Source: an uncultured Pelagibacteraceae bacterium
GTDB lineage: Bacteria > Pseudomonadota > Alphaproteobacteria > Pelagibacterales > Pelagibacteraceae
NCBI GenBank assembly: GCA_902624635.1
Contig: CACNYD010000001.1
Coordinates: 407,772-471,771 of the forward strand
Length of the DNA stretch: 64,000 nucleotides
Reading direction: 5' to 3'
The notes below the pieces were generated by a model, which worked only from the letters and a program-made list of their open reading frames with translations, was not told the origin of the DNA and made no database searches. The position numbers and the translations under genes were made by a program. Of this stretch, positions 17,210 through 25,256 are shown piece after piece; positions within the stretch are counted from its first letter, which is position 1, and each line of letters begins with the position of its first letter.

Positions 17210-17763
17210 TAATTAGTTTTCCACTTGATACCACATCCAGCACTAGGAATTTGGTTCTCAGGTCCTTTATTAGTTTCAGCAATTTGTTTCATGGCTTTTA
17301 AAAGATCACTATCCCCGTCTCTCACTGGAATTAATTTTTTTAGCTCTCTTACCCTACCTCTATATTGGAGTTCTAGATTTTTGTTATAACCAAAGAAATC
17401 TGGAGTACATACTGCATCATAAGTTTTTGCAATTTCCTGAGTTTCATCAACTAAATAAGGAAAACCGAATTGATTTTCTTTTGAAAATTTAATCATATTT
17501 TCAAACGAGTCCTCAGGATAATTTTCTGCATCATTGGCACAAATAGCAACAGAGTTAATACCGATGTCTTTCAATTTTTTACAATCATCAACAATATCTT
17601 TTGTTACTGCTTTAACATATGGACAGTGATTACAGATGAACATAATTAATGTTCCTTTTTCACCTTTTACATCTGCTAATGAAAGAATTTTACCTTCTGT
17701 TGATTTAAGCTTAAAGTCATGAGCTTTTTGACCAAAATCACATATTGGAGTTTGTATGGGCAT
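17209..17763 (-). CDS. Thioredoxin-fold redoxin (AhpC/TSA-like) with CNHC motif
   Basis: A 184-residue cytoplasmic thioredoxin-like protein without signal peptide. The redox site is CNHCPYVK (Cys44 and Cys47), followed by IGINSVAICANDAENYPEDSFENM and CTPDFFGYN with the cis-proline region, a layout shared with alkyl-hydroperoxide-reductase-type redoxins widely present in marine bacteria. The C-terminal IPSAGCGIKWK has a further conserved cysteine. It probably reduces a peroxide or a protein disulfide; the partner is not evident. Confidence 0.8.
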   Translation of the reverse strand: MPIQTPICDFGQKAHDFKLKSTEGKILSLADVKGEKGTLIMFICNHCPYVKAVTKDIVDDCKKLKDIGINSVAICANDAENYPEDSFENMIKFSKENQFGFPYLVDETQEIAKTYDAVCTPDFFGYNKNLELQYRGRVRELKKLIPVRDGDSDLLKAMKQIAETNKGPENQIPSAGCGIKWKTN

Positions 17764-17783
17764 AATGTAATAATATATAAATT

Positions 17784-18296
17784 ATGTTTTACGATTTAAA
17801 AGATAAAAAACCAAAAAACTCTGGCGAAAATTGGGTAGCTCCTAATGCAACTGTAATAGGTGATGTTACTTTAGAAAAAAATTCAAGTATTTGGTTCAAT
17901 GCAACCTTAAGAGGAGATGTAGAAAATATTCATATTGGTGAAGGTTCTAATGTTCAAGATGGAAGTGTTCTACACACTGACCCTGGCTATCCATTAAAAG
18001 TTGGAAAGAATGTTACGATAGGGCATATGGTTATGCTTCATGGCTGTACAATAGGGGATAATAGTTTGATTGGTATTGGAGCAGTAATTTTGAATAATGC
18101 TAAGATTGGAAAAAACTGTTTAGTTGGTGCAAAAGCATTAATTACAGAAAATAAAGAAATCCCAGATAACTCTTTAGTGATTGGCTCACCTGGTAAGGTG
18201 GTAAGAGAAATTACTGAAGATGAAAAAAAAGCTATTATAGAAAACACAAAGCATTATCAAGATAATTGGAAGAGATATTCTAAATCAATCTTTTAA
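17784..18296 (+). CDS. Gamma-carbonic anhydrase family hexapeptide protein
   Basis: A 170-residue left-handed beta-helix protein. Hexapeptide repeats run from ATVIGDVTL to about residue 135, followed by a C-terminal helix. The three zinc histidines of the gamma-CA family are in place: His64 (VLHTDPG), His81 and His86 (GHMVMLHGC). Relatives include YrdA, PaaY and Cam. Whether it hydrates CO2 or only has the fold cannot be told. Divergent from the thioredoxin-fold gene by ~20 bp. Confidence 0.88.
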   Translation: MFYDLKDKKPKNSGENWVAPNATVIGDVTLEKNSSIWFNATLRGDVENIHIGEGSNVQDGSVLHTDPGYPLKVGKNVTIGHMVMLHGCTIGDNSLIGIGAVILNNAKIGKNCLVGAKALITENKEIPDNSLVIGSPGKVVREITEDEKKAIIENTKHYQDNWKRYSKSIF

Positions 18297-18303
18297 TTAC
18301 TAA

Positions 18304-18705
18304 TTAAAATTCCTCACAAGTGCCATGAGATAGCACTAAATCATCACTACCATTAATACCAATCAGATCTGTTACAGCAAATCTTAAATTTTTAGTATTT
18401 ATGGCAAACATTGTTCCATAAATTGTGTGACATTGCATTATATGCGAAAAAGTTCCTACCATCCGTCTGCAATTTGTTATTGAGTCAGACCTGTCTTTGC
18501 TAGAATAAAAGTTATTTTCAAAATCTATTTTTGCTTTAAATCTTTCAGTATTATAACCATATCTCTTGAAATTTTCTTTTGGAGCAAATCCAGTTTTTTC
18601 AATTTCTATGCAATAATACATTTTTTCTTTTGCTAAAGAATAATTAAAAAAAGTAAAAAATAAGATGAATGTATAAAAAAACAATTTTTTAATTTTATGA
18701 AACAT
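18304..18705 (-). CDS. Small exported protein, unknown function
   Basis: About 133 residues from the ATG at 18705. I preferred this to an upstream ATG at 18747 because it gives a clean signal peptide: basic HKIKK, a phenylalanine-rich hydrophobic core, and a likely cut after SLA-K. The mature part is ~105 residues with five cysteines (e.g. YYCIEIE, NCRR, MQCHT, GTCEEF), suggesting a periplasmic disulfide-bonded protein. I do not recognise the family. Gene 61317-61859 has a similar plan: signal, small cysteine-containing domain with FxTxK-like strands. Confidence 0.6.
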   Translation of the reverse strand: MFHKIKKLFFYTFILFFTFFNYSLAKEKMYYCIEIEKTGFAPKENFKRYGYNTERFKAKIDFENNFYSSKDRSDSITNCRRMVGTFSHIMQCHTIYGTMFAINTKNLRFAVTDLIGINGSDDLVLSHGTCEEF

Positions 18706-18800
18706 ACATGAAAATATGAATATAATACAAAGTGAGATTAATTTCAATTCCTTTAAATTAAAAGATTATTTAATGATAATTTTTTCAAGTATTTAATTAA

Positions 18801-19193
18801 TTATTTTTTGGATAAGGTTTTAAAAGATACTTTCAAATATGGGTGTTTTCTCTTTAATAATTTCTTAATATTTTTGAAAGACTCTTTATGTATTTTATTC
18901 TCAATTAACGAGTTAAATTTTTTACCGTTATAAGCTATTTTAGCTGCTCCACAATCTTCATGATTTAAAACAATTAATTTACTTATTTTATGTAACTTTA
19001 TTGAAGTTTCAAGATTATCCCAAAAAGTTGAATGCCATTTCTTAAATTTTTTATGAGTTACACCAATTGCAGCTCCAGCTATTGTAAAAGCACTATATTT
19101 GCCTGTGAGTTTTTTTGTTTTTAGATATTTATAAACTTTTGGCTGAAATCGTGGATCCATACAGGATAAAACCATTGCTTCATATTTTTTCAT
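18801..19193 (-). CDS. Short beta-carbonic-anhydrase-like protein
   Basis: About 130 residues from the ATG at 19193, which overlaps the preceding gene's stop (TAATG); a start 15 nt upstream is also open. The beta-CA zinc site appears as Cys11-Met-Asp13-Pro-Arg15 and His78..Cys81 in VLNHEDCGAA, with TIAGAAIG between. Normal beta-CAs are ~200 residues or more, so this is a minimal form. It may not be an active anhydrase; small relatives are often annotated only as CA-like. Translationally coupled to the PNPOx-like gene. Confidence 0.7.
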   Translation of the reverse strand: MKKYEAMVLSCMDPRFQPKVYKYLKTKKLTGKYSAFTIAGAAIGVTHKKFKKWHSTFWDNLETSIKLHKISKLIVLNHEDCGAAKIAYNGKKFNSLIENKIHKESFKNIKKLLKRKHPYLKVSFKTLSKK

Positions 19194-19792
19194 TATGGAA
19201 CTAGCCAACTTTCTTTTTTGTTCTTTAAATCAAACTTTGCTCTTCTATGTCCTTTAGCTGCAAGATATAACCATTCAATTGATTTAATTTTACATTTTAT
19301 AACTGTAAAATTTTTATAACCTTCTTCACTTTGCTCCATAGTGTAATCGAAATCTTCCAATTTAGATATCATTCCGGAGGTTGGATTTTCTGATGTTGTT
19401 CCAGGAGGACTATCGGTTAAGTAACATCTCCTGCTTATATGTTGAGTTTTTTTCCAAGATTCTTCTGTTGTAGAATTTTGGTTATTTACTTCACACTCAA
19501 CTTTTACTCTTAATTGTATTTTTTCCTCTTTATCGTAGAAAACTAAAGAAGCGTTTTTATTTTTCTTTAAAATATTCACTTTTGGAGATCTTAAATCAGT
19601 ATGAAATTGTAATAAATTATTTTCTCTATCTGATTTACGCAAAACAACAATCCTCCCATCAACTTCGCTTTGATGAGCACAAATAAAAACTGGAATTCTA
19701 AAAGGTGAGCTCCTGTTAGTCACAGCATCATCTAACATAGACCAATATTTATTTTGGATTTCTACAAAATCTTCGTAGTATGCTGGCTGCAT
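19193..19792 (-). CDS. Pyridoxamine 5'-phosphate oxidase-like flavin protein
   Basis: A 199-residue split-barrel FMN-binding protein. Supporting segments are RIVVLRKSDRENNLLQFHTD (FMN phosphate-binding strand), SPKVNILKKNKNASLVFYDKEEKIQLRVK and the C-terminal SIEWLYLAAKGHRRAKF, which recall the PNPOx family, especially the small ALR4036-type flavoproteins. A dedicated PdxH usually ends in a conserved WRLAP-like motif that I do not see, so vitamin B6 oxidase activity is doubtful. Gene order: hydroxyacid dehydrogenase, this gene, CA-like, with 3- and 1-base spacing. Confidence 0.7.
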   Translation of the reverse strand: MQPAYYEDFVEIQNKYWSMLDDAVTNRSSPFRIPVFICAHQSEVDGRIVVLRKSDRENNLLQFHTDLRSPKVNILKKNKNASLVFYDKEEKIQLRVKVECEVNNQNSTTEESWKKTQHISRRCYLTDSPPGTTSENPTSGMISKLEDFDYTMEQSEEGYKNFTVIKCKIKSIEWLYLAAKGHRRAKFDLKNKKESWLVP

Positions 19793-19795
19793 ACT

Positions 19796-20665
19796 TTACT
19801 TTCTAAATCTTTTTATTAAACTTGAAGTATCCCAACGATTACCTCCCATTTCTTGCACTTCACCATAATATTTATCAACAAGCTCAGTGACAGGTAATAA
19901 TGAGCCATTATTTTTAGCTTCATCCATTGCAATCTTTAAATCTTTTCTCATCCAGTCTACTGCAAAACCAAAATCAAACTTGTCATCAATCATTGTTTTA
20001 TATCTATTCTCCATTTGCCAAGATTGTGCCGCACCTTTTGAAATAACTTCAATTACATCTTCCATGTTTAATCCAGCCTTCATTCCAAAATTTATGGCTT
20101 CTGATAAACCTTGAACTAAACCTGCAATACAAATTTGATTAACCATTTTTGCAAGCTGTCCATTTCCAGGGCCACCGAGTAATTTCATTTTTTTGCTGTA
20201 ACAATCAATTTTATCTTTTGCTTTATCAAAGTCAGCTTGATCACCACCAATCATGACTGTTAAAGCGCCATTCTCTGCACCAGCTTGTCCTCCTGACACT
20301 GGTGCATCTAATGCACCAAATCCATTTTTCTTTGCATAAGCATGTATCTCTCTCGCAATCGTTGCAGAAGCAGTTGTGTTATCAGTATATACAGCACCTT
20401 TTTTAATTGTTTTAAATGCACCGTTATCTCCAAAGGTTACTTCTCTTAAATCATTATCATTTCCAACACATGTAAATATGTATTCAGCATCTTTTGCAGC
20501 TTCAGCTGGAGTATCAGCCATTTTACCATTGTATTCTTTAATCCATTTTTCAGCTTTGGATTTTGTTCTGTTAAAAACAGTTACATTGTGTCCACCTTTT
20601 GATATATAACCAGCCATTGGATAGCCCATGACACCAAGACCTATGAAAGCAACGTTACAACTCAT
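19796..20665 (-). CDS. 3-hydroxyisobutyrate dehydrogenase family protein
   Basis: A 289-residue beta-hydroxyacid dehydrogenase. N-terminal NAD(P) motif FIGLGVMGYPMAGYI (7-21), the substrate motif DAPVSGGQAGAENGALTVMIGG (~118-139), the catalytic lysine region NGQLAKMVNQ (Lys171 region), and KDLKIAMDEA near the end. The family includes 3-hydroxyisobutyrate dehydrogenase (valine breakdown), tartronate-semialdehyde reductase and gamma-hydroxybutyrate dehydrogenases; I cannot choose firmly. It is divergent from an MFS gene with only 11 bp between start codons. Confidence 0.85.
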   Translation of the reverse strand: MSCNVAFIGLGVMGYPMAGYISKGGHNVTVFNRTKSKAEKWIKEYNGKMADTPAEAAKDAEYIFTCVGNDNDLREVTFGDNGAFKTIKKGAVYTDNTTASATIAREIHAYAKKNGFGALDAPVSGGQAGAENGALTVMIGGDQADFDKAKDKIDCYSKKMKLLGGPGNGQLAKMVNQICIAGLVQGLSEAINFGMKAGLNMEDVIEVISKGAAQSWQMENRYKTMIDDKFDFGFAVDWMRKDLKIAMDEAKNNGSLLPVTELVDKYYGEVQEMGGNRWDTSSLIKRFRK

Positions 20666-20676
20666 AATTTTTTAAT

Positions 20677-21882
20677 ATGTTTAAAAGTTTAAGTTTAAAA
20701 GTAATTATATTTGGATTTATATTTACATTTTTTTCTAGTTTTGGACAGAGTTTTTTTCTTGGTTTTTTTAATTCTAGCATAAGGGATACATTATCCATCA
20801 CCCAGGGACAATTTGGAACAATTTACGCATCTGCAACTTTACTAAGTAGTTTTTTATTAATTTGGGTTGGAAAAAAAATAGATGATATAAATATTTTCAA
20901 ATTTGCATTTTTTGTAACAATACTTTTATCTTTTTCATGTTTTTTCTTTTCAAAAATTTCCTCAATAACTTTTTTATTTATTGCAATTTTTTTAATGAGA
21001 TTCTCAGGCCAAGGTATGATGTCTCACACCGCTACAACAACTATTTCAAGATTTTTTACAAAATCTAGAGGAAAAGCTTTGAGCACAAGTTGGTTTGGTC
21101 TTTCCACTGCAGAATTCATACTACCTGTTTTAATTGTATATTTACTAACCATTACTTCTTGGCAAAATTTATGGATATATATTTCAATATTAGTTTTGAT
21201 ATTTCTTCCTATAACTTCCTTTATTTTAGTTAAGAGTTTAAACTTTGATTCTAGAGAGGAAACAAGTCAACAAGAATTTAATGAAAACATAAAACAATGG
21301 AAAAGAGTTGAAGTTCTTAAAGATTATCGTTTTTATATTGTTTGTTTGAATATGTTGGCGATGCCATGGATTGCAACAGGTGTATTTGTTTATCAATCTT
21401 TTATCACAGAGTCTAAAGGGTGGGGTACTTATGTGATTGCCCAATCTTTTATGGTTTATTCTGTTCTATCAGTAATAACTTTACTAGTTGCAGGGTTTTT
21501 GATTGACAAATTTACAAGCAGAAAATTACTCATTTTTATGAATATTCCATTATTAATTTCAACTATAGTTTTGATGTATTTTGATATTTCATTTTCAGCT
21601 TTTATATTTTTAGGTTTAATTGGTATCTCCAATGGACTTGCCAATGTATTGGGTTCTTCAACATGGGCAGAAATTTACGGTGTTAGGCACATCGGCTCTA
21701 TAAAAGCTTTAACAACTGCTTTGATGGTCTTTTCTACTGCTTTTGGTACTGCATTATTTGGACTTTTAATTGATACGGGTTTTTCAATAGAACAGGTTGC
21801 TCTAGTATCATTTATTTATATTGCTATAGCTACAGCCTTGTTATTTTTTGTGAGAAATAAGCTAAATCCACAGTATTTATAA
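20677..21882 (+). CDS. MFS transporter
   Basis: A 401-residue major facilitator protein with about 12 hydrophobic segments split by a central charged loop (about 190-215, REETSQQEFNENIKQWKRVEV). The loop between helices 2 and 3 has LIWVGKKIDDINIFK, the GxxxD motif of MFS. The second half repeats it as LVAGFLIDKFTSRKLL. The substrate is unknown; such proteins often move organic acids. It lies 11 bp from the divergent hydroxyacid dehydrogenase, which hints at a shared role in carboxylic-acid use. Confidence 0.85.
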   Translation: MFKSLSLKVIIFGFIFTFFSSFGQSFFLGFFNSSIRDTLSITQGQFGTIYASATLLSSFLLIWVGKKIDDINIFKFAFFVTILLSFSCFFFSKISSITFLFIAIFLMRFSGQGMMSHTATTTISRFFTKSRGKALSTSWFGLSTAEFILPVLIVYLLTITSWQNLWIYISILVLIFLPITSFILVKSLNFDSREETSQQEFNENIKQWKRVEVLKDYRFYIVCLNMLAMPWIATGVFVYQSFITESKGWGTYVIAQSFMVYSVLSVITLLVAGFLIDKFTSRKLLIFMNIPLLISTIVLMYFDISFSAFIFLGLIGISNGLANVLGSSTWAEIYGVRHIGSIKALTTALMVFSTAFGTALFGLLIDTGFSIEQVALVSFIYIAIATALLFFVRNKLNPQYL

Positions 21883-21925
21883 AATTCTCCTTGATTTTTA
21901 AAAGTTCACTGTGTAGATACTTCGA

Positions 21926-22462
21926 ATGGCTAGAGTTACAGTAGAAGATTGCATCGATAAAGTAGAAAGTCCTTATGAATTAGTATTAGTTGCTAAAGAA
22001 AGAGCAACTCAACTAAATACAGGGATTGAACCAACCTTAGACAGAGATAATGACAAAAATACTGTTATTGCTTTAAGAGAAATTGCAGAGGAAAACATAA
22101 AAGTAAATGAACTTACTGATAGTGCAGTTTACAAATTAAGAAAGCATGTTGAGCAAGTCGATGATGGTGCAGAAGATGACGAAGATGTAGGTGATGATTT
22201 TGAGAGTTTATACAAAGGTGAAATCTCAAAAAGTGGAACACCTATTTTGCCATCAAAAAGAGCTAGAAAAACACCAGAAAAAATACAAGTTACAAATGAA
22301 GATTTAGCAGAATTATCTCAAACTGCTAAGCCAGACGTTGATACAGCAGCAACAGATGAAACGGGCGATGAACAAGGAGACGTTTCATTAGATGAAGTAA
22401 CTGAAACTGAAAACCAAGCTTCAGAGCAAGAAACTACTAACGAGACTGAAAACAATCAGTAA
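21926..22462 (+). CDS. rpoZ: RNA polymerase omega subunit with long acidic tail
   Basis: A 178-residue protein. Residues 1-~65 are a normal omega subunit: [19 protein letters not shown]-like [16 protein letters not shown], then [15 protein letters not shown]. From about residue 85 on there is a ~95-residue tail rich in Glu, Asp and Thr with no visible fold; E. coli omega is 91 residues. Omega assists assembly of the beta' subunit. The gene stands alone, with its stop codon touching the end of the convergent CoA-transferase gene (22462/22463). Confidence 0.93.
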   Translation: MARVTVEDCIDKVESPYELVLVAKERATQLNTGIEPTLDRDNDKNTVIALREIAEENIKVNELTDSAVYKLRKHVEQVDDGAEDDEDVGDDFESLYKGEISKSGTPILPSKRARKTPEKIQVTNEDLAELSQTAKPDVDTAATDETGDEQGDVSLDEVTETENQASEQETTNETENNQ

Positions 22463-23606
22463 TTAAGAAAATTCTTTTAAAATTTTTTCCCTATGTTCAT
22501 CTAAATCAGGGATATCACCTCTAGTTTTTTCATCTTTATAAGCAGACATCTTAATTGGATTACCTGCTAATTTAAAATCTCCAATTTTTTTGTGAAAGGC
22601 TTTAACGATCATATTTCTAGCTTCTACTTGAGGATTTTCTACAGCTTCTTTTATATTGAATATAGGACCACATGGAATTTTATCTTTTTCCATATCTTTA
22701 ACCCATTCATTGGTAGTTTTAGATGACAATTTTTTTTCAAGAATTATTTTAAGCTCATCCATATTTTTTGCTCTTGATGAATTATTAGAAAACTTCGGAT
22801 CTTTGTTAATCTCAGGCATTGCCAATAGATCACAAAGTTTTTCAAATAATCTATCATTTCCAGCAGCTATAATAATATAACTGTCTTTAGTTTTAAAAGC
22901 CTCAAAGGGTGCAATTGAAGGATGACGCGACCCCATTGGTTTTGGTATCTCATTTTTTGCTAAGTAACGAGCTATAGCATTTTCTAAAATTGCTATTTGA
23001 CAATCAAGCATTGAAACATCTATGAACATTCCTTTACCAGTTTTTTGTCTATCATAGAGAGCAGCATTAATTCCGATTGCTGTGAACAAACCAGCAGTGA
23101 TGTCTCCAATTGATGTTCCAACTCTAGTTGGCTCAGAATTAGGTTGTCCAGTTACACTCATTAAACCACCCATACCTTGTACAACCATATCGTAAGCAGG
23201 CAATTCTTTTAGAGGACCTGTTTGCCCAAATCCTGAAGCAGATGCATAAATTAATTTAGGATATTTTTTATTTACATCTTTCCAACCGTAACCCCATTTT
23301 TTCTAGAGTTCCTGGTTTAAAATTTTCAACCAAAATATCTGCTCTAGATAAAATTTTATCAAAAATTTTTTTGTCATCAGTATTTTTTAAATTAAGTGCA
23401 ATACTTTCTTTACCTCTATTCAACGACATAAAATAGGCTGAGTAATCTTTAATGAATGGTCCAAATTTTCTAGAGTCATCTCCGATTTCCGGGGCTTCAA
23501 CTTTAATTACCCTTGCACCGAGATCTGATAGTATCATTGTACAGTAAGGACCAACCAATACTCTTGTTAAATCAACTACTAGTAGGTTTTTTAACGGTCC
23601 ATCCAT
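22463..23606 (-). pseudogene. Class III (CaiB/BaiF) CoA-transferase interrupted by a +1 frameshift
   Basis: Two frames read consecutively as one family III CoA-transferase. The N-terminal piece (23606-23268, 112 residues) has LLVVDLTRVLVGPYCTMILSDLGARVIKVE and SLNRGKESIALNLK. The C-terminal piece starts in another frame near 23290 and contains PAYDMVVQGMGGLMSVTGQ, GTSIGDITAGLFTAIG and the terminal DEHREKIL. The break is at a run of four C on the plus strand (23292-23295); with three, the frame restores MGYGWKDVNKKYPKLIYAS and gives exactly 380 residues, a normal family length. The gene is therefore either a very recent pseudogene or a sequence error. It faces rpoZ and is divergent from dctP. 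Confidence 0.9.
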
Positions 23607-23686
23607 AATTTCTATCTAATTTGAGTTTTTGTCGACTTGACTCTTATTAATAAGTTCACTTTAATTGAATTATTAAAAATAACAAT

Positions 23687-23693
23687 AGAGGGA
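23687..23693 (+). promoter_or_regulatory. Strong ribosome binding site of dctP
   Basis: AGAGGGA lies 7 nt before the dctP ATG at 23701, one of the clearest Shine-Dalgarno sites in the window. It fits heavy production of a periplasmic binding protein compared with the dctQ start, which has none in the clear. Confidence 0.7.
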
Positions 23694-23700
23694 AATAATA

Positions 23701-24711
23701 ATGTTAAAAAGAATATCTTTATATTTAACTTCATTAGTTTTTGCTTTTACTACTATTGGTTCTGCTTATGCAGTTACACTGAAAGCAAGTCACCAATGGC
23801 CTGGTACACAAAGAGCTGATGGATCTTATGACCCACGTCATGAAATGGTTCAAATCATTGCAGACGAGGTTAAAAAAGCAAATGTTGGAATAGATATCAG
23901 AATTTATCCAGCTAAATCATTATACAAACCTAAAGAACAGTGGAAACCTATGACAACTGGTCAATTAGATATTTCTGCTTTTCCATTAGCATATGCTTCT
24001 AAATTCCATCCAGAATTTGATGCAACTTTAATGCCTGGAACAGTAAAAAATCACGACCATGCGTTAAGATTTAATAAAGGTCCAATGATGACTGAAATTA
24101 AAAAAATCATTAACGATGCAGGTGTTGTAGTTTTATCTGATGCTTGGTTAGGTGGTGGTTTTGCTTCAAAAACAAAATGTATAAAAAATCCTAGCGATGC
24201 AAAAGGTCAAGTTATGAGAGCTGCAGGTAAAGCATTTAACCAAATGCTAGAAGCAGCAGGAGCTGGTATACAAAGTATGCCATCATCTGAAATTTACACA
24301 GGTTTACAAACTGGTGTATTAACAGGTGCTAACACAAGTTCAGGAAGTTTTGTAAGTTACAAAATTTATGAACAAGTTTCATGCGCAACTCCTCCAGGTA
24401 AATTTGGTCTATGGTTTATGTATGAACCAATTTTGATGTCGAAAAAATCTTTCGATGCTCTAAATTCTAAGCAACAAAAGGCTTTAATGAAAGCTGGAAA
24501 AGTTGCTGAGAAATACATGACAGCTCAAGTAGAAAACTTAGACAAAAAGTTTGAGGATGCTTATAAAGCTGCAGGTGTAAAATTAGTGTACATGGATGCA
24601 AAAGACCACGCTGCATGGGTAGAGATTGCAAAAAAATCTTCTCATAAGGCATTTGCTGAAAAAGTTCCAGGTGGCGACAAGCTGATGGAAATGGCTTTAG
24701 CAGTTAAATAA
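23701..24711 (+). CDS. dctP: TRAP transporter substrate-binding protein
   Basis: A 336-residue periplasmic DctP-family protein with a signal peptide (cut near AYA-V). The body begins LKASHQWPGTQ and has IYPAKSLYKPKEQWKPMTTGQLDISAFPLAYASKF split across 80-110, and QVMRAAGKAF, where the conserved arginine binds a carboxylate. Substrates of the family are C4-dicarboxylates, keto acids or similar anions; this one is not identified. First gene of dctPQM. A strong terminator-like hairpin separates it from dctQ, so it should be made in excess. Confidence 0.92.
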   Translation: MLKRISLYLTSLVFAFTTIGSAYAVTLKASHQWPGTQRADGSYDPRHEMVQIIADEVKKANVGIDIRIYPAKSLYKPKEQWKPMTTGQLDISAFPLAYASKFHPEFDATLMPGTVKNHDHALRFNKGPMMTEIKKIINDAGVVVLSDAWLGGGFASKTKCIKNPSDAKGQVMRAAGKAFNQMLEAAGAGIQSMPSSEIYTGLQTGVLTGANTSSGSFVSYKIYEQVSCATPPGKFGLWFMYEPILMSKKSFDALNSKQQKALMKAGKVAEKYMTAQVENLDKKFEDAYKAAGVKLVYMDAKDHAAWVEIAKKSSHKAFAEKVPGGDKLMEMALAVK

Positions 24712-24725
24712 AATAATATATAAAG

Positions 24726-24761
24726 AACCCCTATTTATTCTTATTAAATAGGGGTTTTTTT
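24726..24761 (+). terminator. Intrinsic terminator/attenuator between dctP and dctQ
   Basis: A 12-bp perfect stem (AACCCCTATTTA at 24726-24737 with TAAATAGGGGTT at 24745-24756), 7-nt loop, then a run of T that continues to the dctQ ATG at 24762. The only G-rich stretch that could act as the dctQ ribosome site (GGGG at 24751-24754) is the 3' arm of the stem. It should end most transcripts after dctP and let a minority through to the permeases. Confidence 0.9.
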
Positions 24762-25256
24762 ATGAAAAAAAAATATCTTCAATTTTGTGATTTAATAGCT
24801 AAAGCATGTGGTGCTTTTGCTGTATTGGCATTGCTCTTATCAATTTTGGTAATTGTTGAGCTTGTTTTTGAAAGATATTTTTTTCAAAGAGCAATCACAT
24901 GGCAAACAGAACTTGTCACGATGTTATTAGTCGCTTCAACTTTTATAGGGAGCGTGTACGTTCTAAGTGAAAAAGCTCATGTTAGTATGGAATGGATTTA
25001 CGATTTTTTATCAAAAAAAAATATAATTAGATTAAAAATTTTTACATCTTCTGTAAGTTTATTATTTTTCCTTATTTTATTTTACTTTGGATTTTTAATG
25101 TTTGAAGAAGCATTTACTAAAAATTATTCAACAGGAACTGTCTGGGATCCGCCACTATGGATACCATATTCATCAATGATGTTGGGAGCTTTATTAATGA
25201 TATTACAGTATATAGCAGAAATTATAAAACTAACTGATGAAAAGGATTTTAATTAA
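24762..25256 (+). CDS. dctQ: TRAP transporter small permease
   Basis: A 164-residue inner-membrane protein with four hydrophobic segments. Typical DctQ features are FERYFFQRAITWQTELVTMLLVASTFIGS around residues 38-65 (Trp and Glu conserved) and ALLMILQYIAEIIKL at the end. It starts immediately after the T-run of a terminator-like hairpin and has no independent ribosome site. It is followed at once by dctM, whose ATG is the next codon after the dctQ stop. Confidence 0.92.
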   Translation: MKKKYLQFCDLIAKACGAFAVLALLLSILVIVELVFERYFFQRAITWQTELVTMLLVASTFIGSVYVLSEKAHVSMEWIYDFLSKKNIIRLKIFTSSVSLLFFLILFYFGFLMFEEAFTKNYSTGTVWDPPLWIPYSSMMLGALLMILQYIAEIIKLTDEKDFN

